Below are positions 30,654-33,321 of a stretch of 33,321 nt of DNA, piece after piece (position 1 is the stretch's first letter; each line of letters starts with the position of its first letter). The notes under the pieces are model-generated. The model ran no database searches. It was not told the DNA's origin and was given only the letters and a program-made list of their open reading frames with translations. Source of the stretch: Galactobacter sp. (GTDB lineage Bacteria > Actinomycetota > Actinomycetes > Actinomycetales > Micrococcaceae). The stretch covers positions 1-33,321 of the forward strand of contig NZ_JALAGT010000027.1 of the NCBI RefSeq assembly GCF_022712295.1, given 5' to 3'. Made by a program: the position numbers and the translations under genes.

Positions 30654-32456
30654 TCAGGAGCGGCCCACGAACCAGTCCTGCAGCTTGTCGATCCGCCGCT
30701 TCAACTGATCGGCGCTGGCCTGGGCCACCGCGGGTCCGCCACAGACCGAGCGCAACTTGGTGTGGATCTGGCCGTGCGGCGTGCCGGTACGCGCGGCCCA
30801 TGCAGACACGGACTTGGACAATTGGGTGCGCAGATCCATGAGCTGCCGGTGGTCCACGGCGTTCACCGGTTCGGGCGCGGAGGCCGCGCTGGCGGCGGAG
30901 TTGCGGCGGGAGACCTGTTGCGCCTGGCGCTGCCGCAACAACACACCCACTTGATCCGCGTCCAGCAGGCCGGGGATCCCCAGGAAGTCCTGTTCGTCCT
31001 CGGAACCCACCACGCCGCCGATGCCGTACTCACCGCCGTCGAAGAGCACCCGGTCGAAGTTCGCATCCGATTCCAGCGCCTCGAACGTGCCTTGGGCCAA
31101 GGAATCCGAGGCCTTCTCCTCGCGGTTGGCCGCCGCGAGTTCGGCCTCCTCCTGGTCGGCACCGAATTCCTCCGTGAGATGGTTCACGGGGCGGTCCAGG
31201 GCATGGTCCCGCTCCACCTCCATCTCATTGGCGAGCGTCGTCAGGATCGGTACGGAGGGCAAGAACACGGAGGCCACCTCGCCGCGTTTCCTTGAACGCA
31301 CGAAGCGGCCCACGGCCTGGGCGAAGAAGAGCGGCGTTGACGTGGAGGTGGCGTACACGCCCACGGCCAGGCGCGGGACGTCAACACCCTCGGACACCAT
31401 GCGCACGGCGACCATCCAGCGCTGCTCCCCCTGCGCGAACTCCTCGATACGCTTGGAGGCCTTGGCGTCGTCGGAGAGCACCACGGTAGGGGCCTGACCC
31501 GTGATGGAGCGCAGCAGGCCGGCATAGGCCTTCGCGGACTCGTGGTCGGTCGCGATCACCAGGCCACCGGCGTCCGGAATGCTGCGGCGCACCTCGGTGA
31601 GGCGCCGATCCGCGGCCGCCAGCACGGACGGGATCCACTCCCCTTCCGGGTTCAACGCGGTGCGCCAGGCGTGCGCGGTGATGTCCTTGGTCGCCGCACC
31701 GCCCAGCTGCGCCTCCATCTCCTCACCGGAGGAGGTGCGCCAGCGCATGTTGCCGGAATAGGCCATGAAGAGCACCGGACGCACCACGTGGTCCTTCAGC
31801 GCCTCGCCGTAACCGTAGGTGTAGTCCGCCTTGGAACGTCGGATCCCCTCCGCGTCCTCGACGTAGTCCACGAACGGGATCTGCGCGGTGTCGGAACGAA
31901 ACGGTGTACCGGTCAGTGAAAGCCGTTTGATGGCCGGCTCGAAGGCCTCACGAATACCGTCACCCCAGGTGAGGGCGTCGCCGGCGTGGTGGACCTCGTC
32001 GAGGATCACCAGCGTGCGGCCCGCCTCGGTCCTAGCGCGATGCAGCAGCGGCTTGTTGGCCACCTGCGAGTACGTGAGCACCACGCCGATGTACTCTCGC
32101 CCGTGATGTCCGTCCGAGTTCTTGAAGTTGGGGTCGATGGACAAGCCGATCCTCGCGGCGGCGTCGGCCCACTGCGTCTTCAGGTGATCGGTCGGAGCCA
32201 CGACCGTGATGCGGTTGATCCTGCCGGAATCCACCAGCGTCTTCGCGACCCTCAACGCGAACGTCGTCTTACCCGCGCCCGGCGTTGCGACCGCCAGGAA
32301 GTCCTTGGCCGTTGAGGAGAAGAAACCCTCCATGGCCTCCTGCTGCCACTGACGCAGTTTGGTGGCCGTGCCCCAGGCCGCCTTGGCCGGGTATGCGGGT
32401 GGCATGTCCTCGCCGGCGGCTCCCGTGCCTGGCAGGGAGAACAAGGCGTCGGACAT
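30654..32456 (-). CDS. SF2 DEAD/DEAH-box helicase
   Basis: A 600-residue ATP-dependent nucleic-acid translocase of the SSL2/XPB-like branch. Residues 35-41 (RQWQQEA) are the Q-tip region. Motif I is ATPGAGKTTFAL (57-68), Ia is VVAPTDHLKTQW, motif II is DEVHH (153-157), motif III is LTGTPFR, and motif VI is QAVGRFVRSRKRG. A C-terminal extension of about 170 residues (from about 430), first acidic and then helical, ends in KLQDWFVGRS and is specific to this actinobacterial group. The substrate is unknown. AAGGAG lies 9 nt before ATG 32456. It follows the DUF3039 gene by 106 nt, an arrangement I recall as conserved in actinobacteria. The last base is 1 nt from pncA on the other strand. Confidence 0.92.
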   Translation of the reverse strand: MSDALFSLPGTGAAGEDMPPAYPAKAAWGTATKLRQWQQEAMEGFFSSTAKDFLAVATPGAGKTTFALRVAKTLVDSGRINRITVVAPTDHLKTQWADAAARIGLSIDPNFKNSDGHHGREYIGVVLTYSQVANKPLLHRARTEAGRTLVILDEVHHAGDALTWGDGIREAFEPAIKRLSLTGTPFRSDTAQIPFVDYVEDAEGIRRSKADYTYGYGEALKDHVVRPVLFMAYSGNMRWRTSSGEEMEAQLGGAATKDITAHAWRTALNPEGEWIPSVLAAADRRLTEVRRSIPDAGGLVIATDHESAKAYAGLLRSITGQAPTVVLSDDAKASKRIEEFAQGEQRWMVAVRMVSEGVDVPRLAVGVYATSTSTPLFFAQAVGRFVRSRKRGEVASVFLPSVPILTTLANEMEVERDHALDRPVNHLTEEFGADQEEAELAAANREEKASDSLAQGTFEALESDANFDRVLFDGGEYGIGGVVGSEDEQDFLGIPGLLDADQVGVLLRQRQAQQVSRRNSAASAASAPEPVNAVDHRQLMDLRTQLSKSVSAWAARTGTPHGQIHTKLRSVCGGPAVAQASADQLKRRIDKLQDWFVGRS

Positions 32457-32562
32457 GGGTGAGGGCTCCTTCGTGAGGGTCGGTGACGGGGTCGAGGGCG
32501 CGGCTGTGCCCGACGGCGGGGCTCACCCCACCTGCGATGGCGCCCTGGCGGGCGCGCCGCAA

Positions 32563-32853
32563 TTACTTCTTCTTGTCCTTGGGTGCCTTGAGGCCGTCGT
32601 AGATGGCCTTGCACTCGGGGCAGACGGGGAACTTCTCCGGGTCACGGCCGGGTACCCACACCTTGCCGCAGAGGGCGATCACGGGCTCACCGGTGATCGC
32701 GGACTCGGTGATCTTCTCCTTACGCACGTAGTGCGCAAAGCGCTCGTGGTCTCCGGGTTCCACCTCCTGGAGCTGACGTTCACGCTCCAGGACGGTGGTC
32801 CCCCCGGAGGAGGGGTCGTTGGGATCAAGGAAGGGATCTGGGGGCAGGCTCAT
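32563..32853 (-). CDS. DUF3039 family protein
   Basis: A 96-residue protein of a small actinobacterial family without known function. Residues about 36-90 carry the family core: HYVRKEKITESAITGEPVIALCGKVWVP, then FPVCPECKAIYDGL. Cys62, Cys78 and Cys81 (one single and one CPEC pair) look like a zinc-binding ribbon, perhaps with a histidine as fourth ligand. The N-terminus is Pro/Asp-rich and the C-terminus is a Lys tail. ATG 32853 has AGGAG 9 nt upstream. The neighbouring helicase on the same strand suggests a nucleic-acid role (inference). Confidence 0.92.
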   Translation of the reverse strand: MSLPPDPFLDPNDPSSGGTTVLERERQLQEVEPGDHERFAHYVRKEKITESAITGEPVIALCGKVWVPGRDPEKFPVCPECKAIYDGLKAPKDKKK

Positions 32854-32911
32854 GAGATGAACTCCTGGGACGAATCGAAACTACAAGGTCGGGTTTGGTG
32901 CTCGAGGCGGA

Positions 32912-33321
32912 TCAGAACAGGGCGGAGGCGAGGCGCGGACGCGCCTTCACGACCCTTGGATCGTGGTTGCCGACCACCGCGAAGAGGTCCACGAGATGGA
33001 TGCGGGCGGCGTCCTTGTCCTCGCCCTGCTGACGGGCCACGAAGTTCGTGAGCCGTCTGAAGGCGTCCTCCACATGCCCTCCGACGACATCCAGGTCGGC
33101 AACGTCGAGCTGAGCCTGGAGGTCGTCCGGGGCCTCGGCGGCTCGGCTGCGCACCGTTGCGGCGTCGAAACCGTGAACACGGCGGAGCAGTTCAACGCGG
33201 TGGCCGCCGGTGGCGGCCTCGTCGTCCACAGGGTTCTCGTGCAGAGCCATCCGGGAGATGGGGGCAGCGGCGTCGAAATACTCCGCGGCCAGCGCGGCCT
33301 CGGACTCGGCGAAAAGCGACG
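32912..33321 (-). CDS. TPR-type protein, C-terminal part (probable thioredoxin-like co-chaperone), partial
   Basis: The frame runs off the window end (open from 33319), so only the last 135 or so residues are seen and the ATG at 33250 is internal. The visible part (FAESEAALAAEYFDAA, then DDLQAQLDVADLDVVGGHVEDAF, then DAARIHLVDLFAVVGNHDPRV) is a set of helical TPR-like repeats. It resembles the C-terminal half of CnoX/YbbN-type thioredoxin-fold co-chaperones, including the closing VVGNHDPRVVKARPRLASALF. The thioredoxin domain itself would lie outside, so this assignment is tentative. Confidence 0.75.
   Translation of the reverse strand, partial: SLFAESEAALAAEYFDAAAPISRMALHENPVDDEAATGGHRVELLRRVHGFDAATVRSRAAEAPDDLQAQLDVADLDVVGGHVEDAFRRLTNFVARQQGEDKDAARIHLVDLFAVVGNHDPRVVKARPRLASALF

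Overview
The window is GC-rich with the codon use of a high-GC actinobacterium. The gene set and order (rph, rdgB, a Rv1339-type metallohydrolase, murI, DUF2017, clpS, then pncB, pncA, a DEAD/DEAH helicase, DUF3039) point to the Micrococcales, most likely Micrococcaceae. The genus cannot be named from sequence alone. It reads as ordinary chromosome: there is no integrase, transposase, phage gene or CRISPR array, and composition looks even throughout.

Layout. 1-2.5 kb: an FMN-dependent 2-hydroxyacid oxidase/dehydrogenase (5' end outside the window) and an MHS-type MFS importer. 2.5-5.8 kb: an unrecognised protein on the minus strand, divergent from ilvD (valine/isoleucine synthesis), then a small unrecognised acidic protein. 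5.9-8.0 kb: two identical tRNA-Lys(CTT) genes, each with its own hairpin terminator, bracket one minus-strand gene. That gene's protein joins a shortened EtfB-like domain, a low-complexity linker and a cytochrome b561-like membrane domain. 8.0-12 kb: a glutaminase-STAS fusion divergent from a Bcp-type peroxiredoxin, tRNA-Leu(TAG), and malate:quinone oxidoreductase behind a good sigma-70-type promoter. 12-15.4 kb: an orphan RND efflux permease. 15.4-23.2 kb: a KAS III (fabH-like) gene 4 nt behind an MFS gene, the sbcD-sbcC DNA-end-processing pair, and a divergent protein that looks like an ADP-ribosylglycohydrolase without its metal ligands.

23.3-28.6 kb is one minus-strand run with overlapping or abutting genes, apart from one 82-nt gap: clpS, DUF2017, murI, cyclic-nucleotide-phosphodiesterase-like metallohydrolase, rph, rdgB, DEDDh exonuclease-BRCT. 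It combines proteolysis adaptor, cell wall, RNA 3'-end trimming and nucleotide-pool functions. Divergent from it, pncB and pncA form an NAD salvage pair. 30.6-33.3 kb: a SF2 helicase, DUF3039 and the C-terminus of a TPR protein, probably a thioredoxin-like co-chaperone, running off the end.

No gene-free stretch exceeds 300 bases. The longest (10116-10387) holds the tRNA-Leu terminator and the mqo promoter. Six genes show a TANNNT -10 element 6-8 nt before the start codon and no convincing ribosome binding site except possibly clpS, which suggests leaderless transcripts. The items most worth following are the EtfB-like/cytochrome b fusion, the pseudoenzyme beside sbcD, and the cysteine-free DUF2017 protein in a locus without mec-cysO-cysM.
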